A DNA stretch of 64,000 bases from Verrucomicrobiales bacterium (GCA_029213005.1 JARGPI010000007.1:1-64000); one strand, 5' to 3'; positions 17,872-27,720 are shown, counted from the stretch's first letter. The notes: generated by a model from the sequence alone, not told the origin. Numbers and translations are program-made.

Positions 17872-18276
17872 ATGTCACGACCTAAATCACGCTTCCCGAC
17901 TGAACTGGAACTTCTGATACTGAAGATTTTCTGGAAACGCGGTACGCTTCCGGTCAGGGAAATTCGGAGATTTCTAGGAATCGAAGCATCCCGGCCTCTC
18001 GCCCATACTTCGGTGGTAACCACTCTGAACACGATGGTGGAGAAAGGGTACCTGTCCCGGAAAAAGGACGGAAATGCCTATATGTTTACCGCTCAGGTCG
18101 AGGAAAAAGATGTCTCATCCGGGATGCTTGACGATGTTCTGAAAAGGGTGTTTGATGGGTCCGCTAAAGCTTTGATGGTAAGTCTTCTTGAGTCAGAATC
18201 AGTTTCCCATGAAGAACATGAGAAACTAAGAAGGCTGATCGAACAACAAAAGAGTAAAGACCAAAGTTTCGGATAG
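17872..18276 (+). CDS. BlaI/MecI/CopY family transcriptional repressor
   Basis: A 134-residue winged-helix regulator: FPTELELLILKIFWKRGTLPV and TSVVTTLNTMVEKGYLSRKKDG are the helix-turn-helix and wing of the penicillinase-repressor family, followed by the short dimerisation helices. Family members are inactivated by cleavage through a partner M56 peptidase, and such a gene starts 4 bp after this stop. No beta-lactamase is in the window. The upstream region is very AT-rich, but I could not find a clear TACA-N-TGTA operator. Confidence 0.88.
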   Translation: MSRPKSRFPTELELLILKIFWKRGTLPVREIRRFLGIEASRPLAHTSVVTTLNTMVEKGYLSRKKDGNAYMFTAQVEEKDVSSGMLDDVLKRVFDGSAKALMVSLLESESVSHEEHEKLRRLIEQQKSKDQSFG

Positions 18277-18280
18277 GCTG

Positions 18281-20200
18281 ATGACTCGCTTCGCTAATTT
18301 CTTTTCACCTGATCCGGAAGAAATTGCGGGAATCCTCTTATTTTCCTGGTGGTCGGGTTTTGCCATCCTGATTGGCGTCGGGGCGGTGGTGACTCTGGGT
18401 GGAAAACTGTCGGCCCGGCATCGGGTTTCGATTTATTTCGTCGCGTTGCTGTTGTGCCTTTGCTCCGTTCCGGTGGGCATCTACGTCGCGAAAGAGCAAG
18501 CTCATCAGCTGCCTTTCTCGGAGATTTTCCGGAGTGTTGAAGTGATGGAGCCGGTGGATGTGTCGGCAGACTCAGTGGAGGAGGCTCCCGAATTGGAACC
18601 TGTGCTGGTTTCCCGGAAGCAGGTAGCTCCGATAACTCAGTGGATGGTGATCGGATACGTTGCAGGCCTCGTCCTGATGTCGATTCGGTTCTTTTTCGGT
18701 CTGGGGATGAGCCGCCGTCTCGCCAGGCTTCACCGGAAGGTGGAGGACAAACAAATTGTCCGTGCTTTCCGGAGGTTGACGGCCACTCTGCAACTCAGGT
18801 CAGAGCCGATACTGGGGTATTGTGAGGCGATCACGGTTCCTGTGGTGGTTGGGATGGTTCGGCCAATCGTTTTGCTTCCTACCAGAGTGCTTGACCGGGT
18901 AACGGGGACACAATTGGAGATGATTCTCGCCCACGAGCTTTCCCACATTAAGAGAAATGATCACCGACTGATTTTTCTGCAACGATTGGCTGAGACCGTG
19001 CTTTTTTTCCATCCCGGAGTCTGGATCATCAGTCGTTGGCTGAATCGCGAACGGGAAAATGCCTGCGATGATCTGGTCGTCTCTCTGGGCTGTTCGCGTG
19101 CGGACTATGCGGGAGCGCTCGTTGCCGTCTCGGAACTGAGTCAGGAAACCGCAGGGATTTTGAGTCTGGCCGCTGATGGAAATATGCCCAGCGAATTGTC
19201 CCGGCGGGTCTACCGAATTCTCAATCTGCCCTGCGCAGCTCCCGTCCGGTTTTCGAGAGGAGCCTTTTCGCTGATGGTTTTGTTCACGATTGGGATGGGG
19301 ATGGGGCTGACACCCGATACTCAGGGCGTAGCCAGGCCTGATATTGCCTCATTGGAAGATGAGGTTGGCCAGCTGAAGGAGCAAATCGCGGATGCGGAAA
19401 GTCTCGCGCCCCCACCAAGGCAGGTCGATCTGAGAATGGTGATCGAAGAGAACCGCGAGAAGGCTCAGAGAATTATCCGGGCAAAAGAAAATCGCTATCC
19501 AGATGCATTAAATAAGGAAGTTGAGATCGCCTACCAGAACGCAACCAATGGAACTGTGGCTGATTTGGAAGCGTTTATCGAAAAATACAGCGAGCACAAT
19601 CGGGCCGGATGTGCCGCTTTGATTGCAGGGCAGCGGGCGCAAACATCCGATAAGAAGCAAAAATATCTCAAACTCGCGATTAACGACTATTCGAACAGTT
19701 ATTTTCCCGAGGGTAGCCAGGTCACACCTATTGCCCGTTTTTATCTGGGCCAACTTTTTCTGGCGGAGGGCAAGACCGAAAAAGCGAATAAGCATTTCGA
19801 AGCGATTCTGGAGCGGCATCCGACGGCGACGACCATCCACGGAAATGAACTTTTAGCTACGGCGACTGAGGAACTGAAAAATCGCCCGAGAATCATTCGC
19901 GCGAGTCCGTATAGCGGCGAGCAGCAGGTATCTCCGGGACCGGGCGAGATCCGGGTTGAGTTTGATCGTCCCATGGATCAAACAACTCAGTCTTTTAGCC
20001 GGATCGAGAAGTTATTCCCTAGAGTCACGGGTGAAGCGAGGTGGATCAATTCCCATACGATCGTTGTACCCGTCAAGCTGAAGGCCAGTAAAAAATATGG
20101 GATAGGAATCAACACGAGCCGGAAAAAGAATTTTCGCTCCGAGCAGGGTTACGAGGCGGCCGATTCAAAGATTTTCTTTAGAACCGTATCCAAGCCTTGA
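18281..20200 (+). CDS. BlaR1-type M56 family metallopeptidase with Ig-like C-terminus
   Basis: A 639-residue membrane protease, partner of the BlaI-like repressor. Four membrane segments are visible (about 17-40, 49-70, 118-140, 262-282), with the zinc motif H218-ELSH222 and the ENACDD block between the third and fourth. The part after the last membrane segment is not a penicillin-binding sensor. It has helical, TPR-like stretches and ends in a bacterial Ig-like domain (Big_5 type) with SPYSGEQQVSPG and VEFDRPMD. The sensed signal is therefore unlikely to be a covalently bound beta-lactam. Coupled to blaI with a 4-bp gap. Confidence 0.85.
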   Translation: MTRFANFFSPDPEEIAGILLFSWWSGFAILIGVGAVVTLGGKLSARHRVSIYFVALLLCLCSVPVGIYVAKEQAHQLPFSEIFRSVEVMEPVDVSADSVEEAPELEPVLVSRKQVAPITQWMVIGYVAGLVLMSIRFFFGLGMSRRLARLHRKVEDKQIVRAFRRLTATLQLRSEPILGYCEAITVPVVVGMVRPIVLLPTRVLDRVTGTQLEMILAHELSHIKRNDHRLIFLQRLAETVLFFHPGVWIISRWLNRERENACDDLVVSLGCSRADYAGALVAVSELSQETAGILSLAADGNMPSELSRRVYRILNLPCAAPVRFSRGAFSLMVLFTIGMGMGLTPDTQGVARPDIASLEDEVGQLKEQIADAESLAPPPRQVDLRMVIEENREKAQRIIRAKENRYPDALNKEVEIAYQNATNGTVADLEAFIEKYSEHNRAGCAALIAGQRAQTSDKKQKYLKLAINDYSNSYFPEGSQVTPIARFYLGQLFLAEGKTEKANKHFEAILERHPTATTIHGNELLATATEELKNRPRIIRASPYSGEQQVSPGPGEIRVEFDRPMDQTTQSFSRIEKLFPRVTGEARWINSHTIVVPVKLKASKKYGIGINTSRKKNFRSEQGYEAADSKIFFRTVSKP

Positions 20201-20268
20201 AGCGATTTCCCGGACTTTGCACTCACTTTCCATTTGCAAAACGCCCGTCCTAACCGGAGTTAGGAGCC

Positions 20269-21648
20269 ATGTGGAAAGGCCGTTTTCAAGTTGAGACTTC
20301 AAATTTAGTTCAGATCTATGGTGAATCGATTTCATTCGATTGGCGCCTCTATCCTTATGACGTTGAGGGATCGATCGCCCACGCCGCTGTGTTGCAGGAT
20401 GCCGGTATTTTGACGAAAACCGAAGAGAAGGAAATCGCGAAGGGGCTTCGGGAAATCAAAAAGGAGATTGACGCCGGAAATTTCGAGTTCAAGACGAGCC
20501 TGGAAGATATTCACATGAATATCGAGAGCGCGCTCACTGAGAAAATTGGCGATGTCGGGGCTAAGCTTCACACCGCCCGGAGCCGGAACGATCAGGTCGC
20601 GCTGGATGTCCGCCTCTACTGCCGGGATGAGTGCAATCGCATCTTTCAGCTCCTCACCGGGATGCAGGAATCACTTCTGAAACTGGCAGGTAACCATCCG
20701 GAAGCGGTCGTTCCGGGTTATACCCATTTGCAGCGTGGACAGCCGGTTCTTTTCGGACATCATCTCCTCGCGTATATCGAAATGTTTGAGCGGGACAAAG
20801 GACGGATCGCGGATTGTTTCAAGCGAATCAATGTGATGCCGCTAGGTTCCGGAGCGCTTGCCGGATCTACGATTCCCCTGAACCGGAAAGTCGCCGCCGA
20901 GAAACTGGATTTCCCCGCGCTTACTCAAAACAGTATGGATGCCGTGAGTGACCGGGATTTTGTCGCCGAGTTGATCTTTGTCTGTTCGCTGATTGGAACG
21001 CATCTTTCCCGGATCAGTGAAGATGTGATCCTCTGGGCATCGGCCGAGTTTGGATTCATCGAATTGAGCGACGCCCACACCACGGGCTCCAGCTTGATGC
21101 CACAGAAGAAAAATCCCGATGTCGCGGAATTGACCCGGGGTAAAACGGGACGCCTCACCGGAAACCTCGTTTCCATTCTCACCACGCTGAAAGGGCTCCC
21201 CATGACCTACAACCGCGATTTGCAGGAGGATAAGGAGCCTCTTTTCGACTCCATCGATACGGTGAAAATCGCCCTCGAGGTGTTTGCCGAAATGATGTCG
21301 GAAGCAAAAATTCGCGAGGAAGTGACCGCCGCCGCGACCTCCGACCCGTTCCTGCTCGCCACTGATATTGCTGACTACCTGGTGCTCAAGCAAATACCGT
21401 TCCGTCACGCTCACGAGATTGTGGGAAAATTGACCGCTTATTCTCTGTCAGAGAAGCAGTCTTTCCAAGATATACCGCTTGAGCAGTATCAGAAATTTTC
21501 CGAAGTGTTCGACACCGATGTTTACGACATTTTAAAAGTGGAAACCGCATTGAAAGCCCGCAAGGCAATCGGTGCGCCGTCTCCCGCAAACGTGAAGCGG
21601 CAAATCGGCAAGTGGCAGAAAAAACTCGAAAAGAACTTTGCCCTGTAA
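20269..21648 (+). CDS. argH: Argininosuccinate lyase ArgH
   Basis: A 459-residue enzyme of the fumarase/aspartase superfamily that splits argininosuccinate into arginine and fumarate, the last step of arginine synthesis. HTARSRNDQV (101-110) and the superfamily signature GSSLMPQKKNP starting at residue 273 are both present. The ATG is preceded by a strong TAGGAG. No other arginine genes are adjacent. Confidence 0.96.
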   Translation: MWKGRFQVETSNLVQIYGESISFDWRLYPYDVEGSIAHAAVLQDAGILTKTEEKEIAKGLREIKKEIDAGNFEFKTSLEDIHMNIESALTEKIGDVGAKLHTARSRNDQVALDVRLYCRDECNRIFQLLTGMQESLLKLAGNHPEAVVPGYTHLQRGQPVLFGHHLLAYIEMFERDKGRIADCFKRINVMPLGSGALAGSTIPLNRKVAAEKLDFPALTQNSMDAVSDRDFVAELIFVCSLIGTHLSRISEDVILWASAEFGFIELSDAHTTGSSLMPQKKNPDVAELTRGKTGRLTGNLVSILTTLKGLPMTYNRDLQEDKEPLFDSIDTVKIALEVFAEMMSEAKIREEVTAAATSDPFLLATDIADYLVLKQIPFRHAHEIVGKLTAYSLSEKQSFQDIPLEQYQKFSEVFDTDVYDILKVETALKARKAIGAPSPANVKRQIGKWQKKLEKNFAL

Positions 21649-21701
21649 GTTTTTAAACAAAGCGCAAATACTCCGTCGCTCTACCCATAGCAAGAAATGC
21701 T

Positions 21702-22187
21702 ATGAGCGACGAAGATGACATTTCAGGGGAGGAAAGAGAGCTGGAAGCCGAATTGCGGCGTCTGGTTCCCTCCACTTTAAAGTCTGATTTTGTAGACGAA
21801 CTGATTCGGGACCGGGAGCGGATCGATTCTCCGAAACCGGCTCCATCGAAACGCTCCAAATGGATGGTGCCAACCTTGGTGACCTGTGCCGTGGTGTTTG
21901 GTTTTTCCACTTTCTGGAAGGTGAAAAAGGTCTATCCCGGCGCCGAAGTCGTCGAAACTGCCGCGCCTTCCGCGACGTCCTCCAGTGATTTTATACCGGT
22001 GTCCTCTGAGGGTTACCTGCTCAATGCCGCTTCCGGCGGCATCATTGAATCGGAAAATGGTCTCCGTGAGCAGTTCGAGCTGAATTATGAGGATGTCCAG
22101 CAGTGGCACAATCCTGACACGGCCACGACCATACGGATTTTTTCACCACGTCGTGAAATTGTGACGGTCCCGCTTCAGACCGATTAA
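21702..22187 (+). CDS. Small single-pass membrane protein, unknown
   Basis: A 161-residue protein with an acidic cytoplasmic N-terminus (about 50 residues), one membrane segment (WMVPTLVTCAVVFGFSTFW) and a periplasmic tail ending in IRIFSPRREIVTVPLQTD. The topology resembles anti-sigma or regulatory proteins, but no ZAS motif or adjacent sigma factor is present, so I leave it unnamed. The PDZ gene begins 32 bp downstream, after the small hairpin GAGCC-TCC-GGCTC, and is probably cotranscribed. Confidence 0.65.
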   Translation: MSDEDDISGEERELEAELRRLVPSTLKSDFVDELIRDRERIDSPKPAPSKRSKWMVPTLVTCAVVFGFSTFWKVKKVYPGAEVVETAAPSATSSSDFIPVSSEGYLLNAASGGIIESENGLREQFELNYEDVQQWHNPDTATTIRIFSPRREIVTVPLQTD

Positions 22188-22219
22188 CGAGCCTCCGGCT
22201 CATCAACCCAACTAGCTAC

Positions 22220-23119
22220 ATGAAATTGAAACAACGACTGCTTGCCGTAGTGGCGGGCGTCCTGTGTGTCTCCTCAGGACTGGCGCAGGATAAAGATAAA
22301 CCCCAGCCCCCGAAAGAAATGCGGACCTGGCTTGGAGTCGCTTCGGCAGAAGTGCATCCCGTGCTGCGTCAGCATTTGGATTTGAAAGAAGGTTTCGGCG
22401 TTCAAATCTCACACATCCCCGAAGATTCCCCGGCCGGAAAAGCCGGTCTCAAGCCTGGCGATGTGCTCAGTATGCTTGATGACCAATACCTCACCACACC
22501 CGAGCACCTCGCGATCCTGGTCCGCTCGAAAGAAAAAGGGGAGTCAATCGAGTTAACCTATTTGAGAAAAGGTGCCGAGATGAAAACCACGGTGGAACTC
22601 GGCGAAATGGAAATGCCCAAAGAGGATTACCGTCGTCCCGGATTTCCCCGTCAGTCCGCGGAGCAGTGGAAAGAGTGGCACGAAGGCATGCGCCAAAAAC
22701 AGGAGGAAATGCAGCGCCGGATGCAGGATATGCATCGCGAGCGAAATCCGGAGCGATTCCGCTTCGAGGATCATCGCGGAGACCGGGACAGACCCCGGAT
22801 GGAAAACCGCAATCCCCGGGAGCGGCGGGATCCTCCATCCCGACCCGAAATCAAAAACGAGTCCACCGTGAAGATCGATAATGATCAGGGTGACATCGTG
22901 ATTTCCCGGAAAGACGGGAAAGGCCGAATCGAGATCAACGACGCAGAGGGAAATGAAGTCTATTCAGGCCCCTATGATGTTGAGAAAGGAATCGAAGGAC
23001 TGCCCGAAAAAGCCCGCGACCATCTCAAGAAAATGAAGGTCGACCGGATCGACATGCTGGCTCCGGCTGCACCGAAGCGGGAGGCCAAAGAAGAAGCCGA
23101 CCTGGATGAGGCGCTGTAG
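22220..23119 (+). CDS. Exported PDZ-domain protein
   Basis: A 299-residue protein with a signal peptide (KQRLLAVVAGVLCVSSGLAQ), a PDZ domain at about residues 40-120 (TWLGVASAEVHPVLRQHL, then DSPAGKAGLKPGDVLS) and a long, highly charged Arg/Glu/Met-rich segment up to residue 215. No trypsin-like protease domain is present, so it is not a DegP. It probably binds C-terminal peptides of envelope proteins. Its stop is followed by a repeat hairpin at 23127. Confidence 0.75.
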   Translation: MKLKQRLLAVVAGVLCVSSGLAQDKDKPQPPKEMRTWLGVASAEVHPVLRQHLDLKEGFGVQISHIPEDSPAGKAGLKPGDVLSMLDDQYLTTPEHLAILVRSKEKGESIELTYLRKGAEMKTTVELGEMEMPKEDYRRPGFPRQSAEQWKEWHEGMRQKQEEMQRRMQDMHRERNPERFRFEDHRGDRDRPRMENRNPRERRDPPSRPEIKNESTVKIDNDQGDIVISRKDGKGRIEINDAEGNEVYSGPYDVEKGIEGLPEKARDHLKKMKVDRIDMLAPAAPKREAKEEADLDEAL

Positions 23120-23126
23120 TCATTTT

Positions 23127-23169
23127 CCGGACTGTACAGGGTACAGTCCGGGATTGTACCCTGTACAGT
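23127..23169. repeat. Inverted pair of 22-bp-phased GTACNGGGTAC units
   Basis: Core units start at 23134 (plus sense) and 23156 (inverted), 22 bp apart. ACTGTACAGGGTACA (23131-23145) pairs perfectly with 23155-23169, a 15-bp stem with a 9-base loop. A second palindrome sits inside: CCGGACTGTAC (23127-23137), AGG, and its complement (23141-23151). The two folds exclude each other. The element fills the gap between the PDZ gene and the ABC-F gene. Confidence 0.8.
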
Positions 23170-23242
23170 TTGCTCGAAACAACGGATCTGTTAACTCTGG
23201 AAAAAAGGGAAATTCGGAGTAGAAGGATGGATTCCGATTTCT

Positions 23243-25150
23243 ATGGCTGAATCCATCATTTCCGCAACTGACATCTGCCTCTCCTACGGGCACGATGACC
23301 TTCTCGACAACGCAAGCCTCGCCATCAACGAGGGGGACAAAGCCGGTCTCGTTGGTCGAAACGGCTGCGGGAAATCGTCTTTTCTCCGGATCCTTGCCGG
23401 TGAGGAAAACGTCGATGGCGGGCTCATTGCCCGTCGCCAGGGCTTGGTTATCGGCTACCTGCCACAGGAATTTCAACTCGACGATGCGCTTTCCGTTGAG
23501 GAAAATATCCGCTCCGGGGCCGCCGAGCTGATCGAGGCGATTGGCAAATTTGAATCCGGAGAGGAAATCGCTCCGGCGGAACAGGAGCGCCTTCAATTGC
23601 TCATCGATCACGCGGACGGGTGGAATCTCGAGACGCGGATCGAAACGCTGATGCGGAAGCTCGACACTCCGCCTGCCGGGAAAGTGGTGAAGCACCTATC
23701 CGGTGGTGAAAAGCGCCGCGTCGGCCTCGCCCGGGCTCTGGTCGCTCAGCCCGATCTATTAATTCTCGACGAGCCAACCAACCACCTCGATGCCGAAGCG
23801 ATCGAGTGGCTTGAGGGCTATTTGGCCTCACTTCCCGGAGCCTGTTTGTTTGTCACCCACGACCGATATTTCCTCGACCGGATCGCCAATCGTGTTATCG
23901 AACTCAGCGATGGTAATTTTTACTCCCACGATGGGAACTACAGCGATTATCTCATTTCAAAAGAGGAGCGTCAGGAAGCGGCTCAGGCGGCGGAGCACAA
24001 GCGCCAGCGCTTTCTGAAGCGGGAAATCGAGTGGGTTCGCGCCGGAGTCAAAGCCCGCGGGACCAAGCAGCGGAGTCGGCTCGACAATTTTTACGCGGTT
24101 AAAGGGGAGAAAGCGCCCAATCAGGAACTCAACATGGAGTTGATCGTTCCGCCCGCTCCCGATCTGGGGAATATCGTGGTGAATTTGAGCGAAATTTCCT
24201 ACTTTATCGAAGATCGCGCTCTCTTTCTCGGTCTCGATCTGGAATTCAAAGCAGGGGAGTGCGTCGGAATCGTCGGACCCAACGGGGCAGGGAAAACCAC
24301 GCTTTTGAGAATCATCATGGGGCAGCTGGAGCCGACCGATGGCGGTGTCAAAATCGGAAAACGGACCGAATTTAACTACGCGGACCAGACCCGGCTGGAG
24401 CTGGATGAGGAGAAGAGCATTTTCGAAGAAGTCGCCGAGGGCAAAGATATGATGCGCTACGGTGACGAGACGATCTCAGTTCGGGGGTATTTGAAGCGCT
24501 TCCTGTTCAGTGATGAGCGGATCAAAGGCAAGATCGGTCTCCTTTCCGGGGGCGAGAAAAACCGGGTACTTCTCGCGAAAATTCTGAAGCGGGGCGGCAA
24601 CTTCCTGATTCTCGATGAGCCGACCAACGACCTCGACCTCCAGAGCCTTCGTGTGCTTGAAGAAGCGTTAATCAACTTCACGGGAACTTCACTGGTGGTC
24701 AGCCACGACCGGTACTTTCTCGATCGGGTTTGCGACCGGGTTATTGTATTTGAAGAGCCCGGAGTGGTTACCGTCAACGAAGGAAACTATTCCTATTACC
24801 GCGAGAAGAGAAAATCCCGCGAGGCGTCACTTTCACCGACCCCGGCCAAAGCTTCGAAAAAGAAAAAGGTGGCTGCTCCGGCCAAAGCTTCCGCACCTCC
24901 GAAACTGAAGTGGAAAGAGGAACGCGAACTTGAAACTATGGAGGAAACCATCCTCGAAGCCGAGGAAGCGCTCGCGGCCTACGAAGCCAAATTGGCCGAT
25001 CCTCAGTTTTTTGTCGATGATCCGGAAAAAGCAGCCGAAATGGCAGCGAATCTGGAGGCCGAGAAGGCCAAAGTGAAGGCGCTCTATGATCGATGGGAAA
25101 ATCTCGAGGCGATTCGCGTCGCATGGGACGAGTGGAAAGCGGATAACTAG
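23243..25150 (+). CDS. ABC-F family ATPase, Uup-like
   Basis: A 635-residue soluble protein with two ABC ATPase domains and no membrane segment. Walker A loops are GRNGCGKS (38-45) and GPNGAGKT (345-352), and signature motifs LSGGEKRR and LSGGEKNR are both intact. The linker between the domains is basic, and the C-terminus is a Lys/Ala-rich tail followed by a Glu-rich coiled coil as in Uup. ABC-F proteins act on the ribosome, and Uup also binds branched DNA. The start is the ATG after GGATGG. Calling it Uup rather than another ABC-F rests on the C-terminal coiled coil. Confidence 0.9.
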   Translation: MAESIISATDICLSYGHDDLLDNASLAINEGDKAGLVGRNGCGKSSFLRILAGEENVDGGLIARRQGLVIGYLPQEFQLDDALSVEENIRSGAAELIEAIGKFESGEEIAPAEQERLQLLIDHADGWNLETRIETLMRKLDTPPAGKVVKHLSGGEKRRVGLARALVAQPDLLILDEPTNHLDAEAIEWLEGYLASLPGACLFVTHDRYFLDRIANRVIELSDGNFYSHDGNYSDYLISKEERQEAAQAAEHKRQRFLKREIEWVRAGVKARGTKQRSRLDNFYAVKGEKAPNQELNMELIVPPAPDLGNIVVNLSEISYFIEDRALFLGLDLEFKAGECVGIVGPNGAGKTTLLRIIMGQLEPTDGGVKIGKRTEFNYADQTRLELDEEKSIFEEVAEGKDMMRYGDETISVRGYLKRFLFSDERIKGKIGLLSGGEKNRVLLAKILKRGGNFLILDEPTNDLDLQSLRVLEEALINFTGTSLVVSHDRYFLDRVCDRVIVFEEPGVVTVNEGNYSYYREKRKSREASLSPTPAKASKKKKVAAPAKASAPPKLKWKEERELETMEETILEAEEALAAYEAKLADPQFFVDDPEKAAEMAANLEAEKAKVKALYDRWENLEAIRVAWDEWKADN

Positions 25151-25209
25151 AACGGGTATTTTCTAAAGGTGGCACCTTGCTTGACTGTGATTCTGATCCA
25201 CAATCCGCC

Positions 25210-26127
25210 ATGCGAATTTTAAATTTTGGATTTGTCGTCGCTGTATCAACCCTGCTTTTGATCGGCTGTGGCGGTGATAGTCCTGAACCAGTGATCGAAG
25301 AAAAAGCGCCGGAAGTGGCCGCAACGCCACCCGCACCCGCCCCGGCAGCGAAACCCGCTGCACCGGTCTTCTGGAGTGAGGTGAAATTGCACGATGCGAT
25401 TCGCGCCAAAAACTCCGGCTACACCGGGAACGGGCAGTTTAATATCAGTCCTCAGGGAGATGTTATCGCGATCGCCCTCGACAATTGCAACGTCTCCGAT
25501 CTCTCGATGTTTTCCGGTATGGATTTGAAGGCCCTTTATCTTCAAAGCTGTCCGGTAAACGATATTTCCGTATTGAAAGGGATGGGGCTGATGGAGCTTT
25601 ATGTGGAAAAGACACCTATCAAAGAGGTCTCCGCTCTCGAGGGCAACACCACGCTCCAGAAACTGTATCTTTCGAACACCGGAGTCACCGATCTTTCCCC
25701 GATCAAGGGAGCACCCATCACCGAGCTGAATCTCGCAGAGACCTACGTCAAAGATCTGAAACCGCTCGAAGGGATGCCGATTCAGATGCTCTGGCTGACC
25801 GGGGCGCCCGTCGAAGATATCTCGCCGCTCCGGACCTGCCCGCTGGTTAGCTTGACCCTTCACCGGACCAGTGTTTCCGATCTTTCCCCGCTCGCCGGGA
25901 CTCAGTTGCAGCGCCTTCACATCGGCGAAACGCCCGTAACCGATCTGACTCCGCTCGCCGGGATGAATCTGACTCGACTCGTCTTCGATAAAGAGAAAAT
26001 TACCAAAGGACTCGATGCGATCAAAGCGATGCGTTCCCTCCGGGAGCTGGGTTCAAAATTCGAGGACGGTGAGAACAATCTGGTTCACCCCGCTGTGTTC
26101 TGGTCGGAAACCGCGCCGAAAGAGTAA
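25210..26127 (+). CDS. Leucine-rich-repeat lipoprotein
   Basis: A 305-residue protein with a lipoprotein signal peptide ending in LLLIGCGGD, where the Cys would be lipidated. A Pro/Ala linker leads to about eight short leucine-rich repeats of roughly 22 residues built on a pattern like ITELNLAETYVKDLKPLEG, similar to internalin-type repeats. No catalytic domain is visible; the fold is normally a protein-binding surface. I chose the internal ATG because it gives the signal peptide. murJ follows 49 bp later. Confidence 0.75.
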   Translation: MRILNFGFVVAVSTLLLIGCGGDSPEPVIEEKAPEVAATPPAPAPAAKPAAPVFWSEVKLHDAIRAKNSGYTGNGQFNISPQGDVIAIALDNCNVSDLSMFSGMDLKALYLQSCPVNDISVLKGMGLMELYVEKTPIKEVSALEGNTTLQKLYLSNTGVTDLSPIKGAPITELNLAETYVKDLKPLEGMPIQMLWLTGAPVEDISPLRTCPLVSLTLHRTSVSDLSPLAGTQLQRLHIGETPVTDLTPLAGMNLTRLVFDKEKITKGLDAIKAMRSLRELGSKFEDGENNLVHPAVFWSETAPKE

Positions 26128-26176
26128 AACACTCGAAAGAATCCCACGTTCCCCGCGTATTTTGCCCTGATTCATT

Positions 26177-27718
26177 ATGTTTCGTTCCATGTTTACCGTC
26201 GGCGGTTTCACTTTGATGAGCCGCGTTCTCGGATTCGTCCGCGACAAATTGATCGCAAATTACCTCGGGGCCGGTCAGCTCGGAGACGTCTGGGTCGCGG
26301 CATTTGCGCTGCCCAATATGTTTCGCCGCATCTTTGGGGAAGGGGCTTTTAACTCCGCTTTTGTCCCGCTTTACTGCCGGAAAATCGAAGAGGACGGCGA
26401 CGATGCTGCGAATCATTTTGCGAGCCGGACCATCTCGATCATGTTCTGGATTTTGATGAGCTTGTTTGTGCTCATCTTTGTTTTCATGAAGCAGGTCATC
26501 GTGATTACGAACTGGGGCTTCCGGGACGACGCCCGCCTCGATCTGGCGATCTCCGCCGGGCGGATCACGATCGTCTATATGATCTTTGTCTGTCTGATGG
26601 CTGCGTTCAGCGGGATCCTCAACAGCCGAAAACGGTTCGGGCCCCCGGCTTTTGCCTATGTCGTTTTAAATATCGTATTGATCGCCGTGCTGGTATTTGC
26701 CTCCAGCTTTTTCTCCAGTCCTCTGATGGCAATTTGCTACGGGGTTATCATCGCTGGCGTGCTCCAGTTCGGCGTCGTCTGGTGGGCCACGATCCGTTCA
26801 GGAAATAAGATAAAGCTCGCTTTGCCGATCATCGATAGCGATGTCAAAAAGCTCTCCATTCTTATGGTGCCTGGTCTGATCAGCGCCGGGATCCAGCAGC
26901 TCAATCTCCTCGTCGGCGGAAGTATTGCGTCGATCGATCTTGGAGGTAAGTCTTCGATTTATTACTCAGACCGTATCAACCAGCTGCCGCTTGGCATAAT
27001 CGGGATGGCTGCCGGTGTGGTTTTGCTACCTGAAATTTCCCGGAACCTTCGCGCCGGTAAAATCGAGGAAGCCAAGAAAAGTCTCTCCTTCGGTGCCGAT
27101 GCTTCGATCTTTCTCTGCATTCCGGCGATGGTCGCCATGCTGGTGATACCCCGCGAGATCATGCATGCGATTTTTCAGGGAGGCGAGTTCACTCCCGAAA
27201 ACGCCATCGCTGCCGGCCGGGTTCTCGCTGCTTTTGCCATCGGGATGCCCGCCTATGTGCTTGCCCGGGTCTATCAGCCCGGCTACTACGCCCGGGAAGA
27301 CACCAAAACCCCCATGAAATTTGCGATCGCAACCGCCGTGATCAACATGATTCTCTGTTACCCCATGTTTCTCTGGTTGGGAGTAATGGGCTGCGCCCTC
27401 GCCACCTCTATCGCCGGATGGCTCAACGTGATTTTGCTGTGGAACGGACTTCGCAAAGACAATTTTGTCTCACTCGGCGGCAGAATGATCTGGCGCTATA
27501 CCCGAATGTTCCTTTCCGCCTTCGGAATGGGCGCTGCGATCTGGTACCTGTCCAAATACGGTGAGCCCTGGCTCCTCCGCGACGGCGATTTTGCCATCCG
27601 GATGGGCGCGTTGCTTCTGCTCGTCCTCGCCGGAGTAGCCGTCTATTTCATCTTTATTCTGATGTCCGGCGTTTTCACCATCGCGGAAATCAAGAAGTTG
27701 GTCAGGAGAGGGCGGTGA
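26177..27718 (+). CDS. murJ: Lipid II flippase MurJ (MviN)
   Basis: A 513-residue MOP-superfamily exporter with about 14 membrane segments that flips lipid II across the inner membrane. The N-terminal block MSRVLGFVRDKLIANYLGAG and EGAFNSAFVPLY are hallmarks of MurJ, including the arginines that line its central cavity. It complements the mur genes at the left of the window but is far from them. Confidence 0.94.
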   Translation: MFRSMFTVGGFTLMSRVLGFVRDKLIANYLGAGQLGDVWVAAFALPNMFRRIFGEGAFNSAFVPLYCRKIEEDGDDAANHFASRTISIMFWILMSLFVLIFVFMKQVIVITNWGFRDDARLDLAISAGRITIVYMIFVCLMAAFSGILNSRKRFGPPAFAYVVLNIVLIAVLVFASSFFSSPLMAICYGVIIAGVLQFGVVWWATIRSGNKIKLALPIIDSDVKKLSILMVPGLISAGIQQLNLLVGGSIASIDLGGKSSIYYSDRINQLPLGIIGMAAGVVLLPEISRNLRAGKIEEAKKSLSFGADASIFLCIPAMVAMLVIPREIMHAIFQGGEFTPENAIAAGRVLAAFAIGMPAYVLARVYQPGYYAREDTKTPMKFAIATAVINMILCYPMFLWLGVMGCALATSIAGWLNVILLWNGLRKDNFVSLGGRMIWRYTRMFLSAFGMGAAIWYLSKYGEPWLLRDGDFAIRMGALLLLVLAGVAVYFIFILMSGVFTIAEIKKLVRRGR

Positions 27719-27720
27719 CG

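Noticed and set aside
14949..23169. CRISPR-like reading of the phased 22-bp repeats
   Set aside because: Only two or three short units per locus, spacers of 11 bp, mixed orientation and no cas genes in the window.
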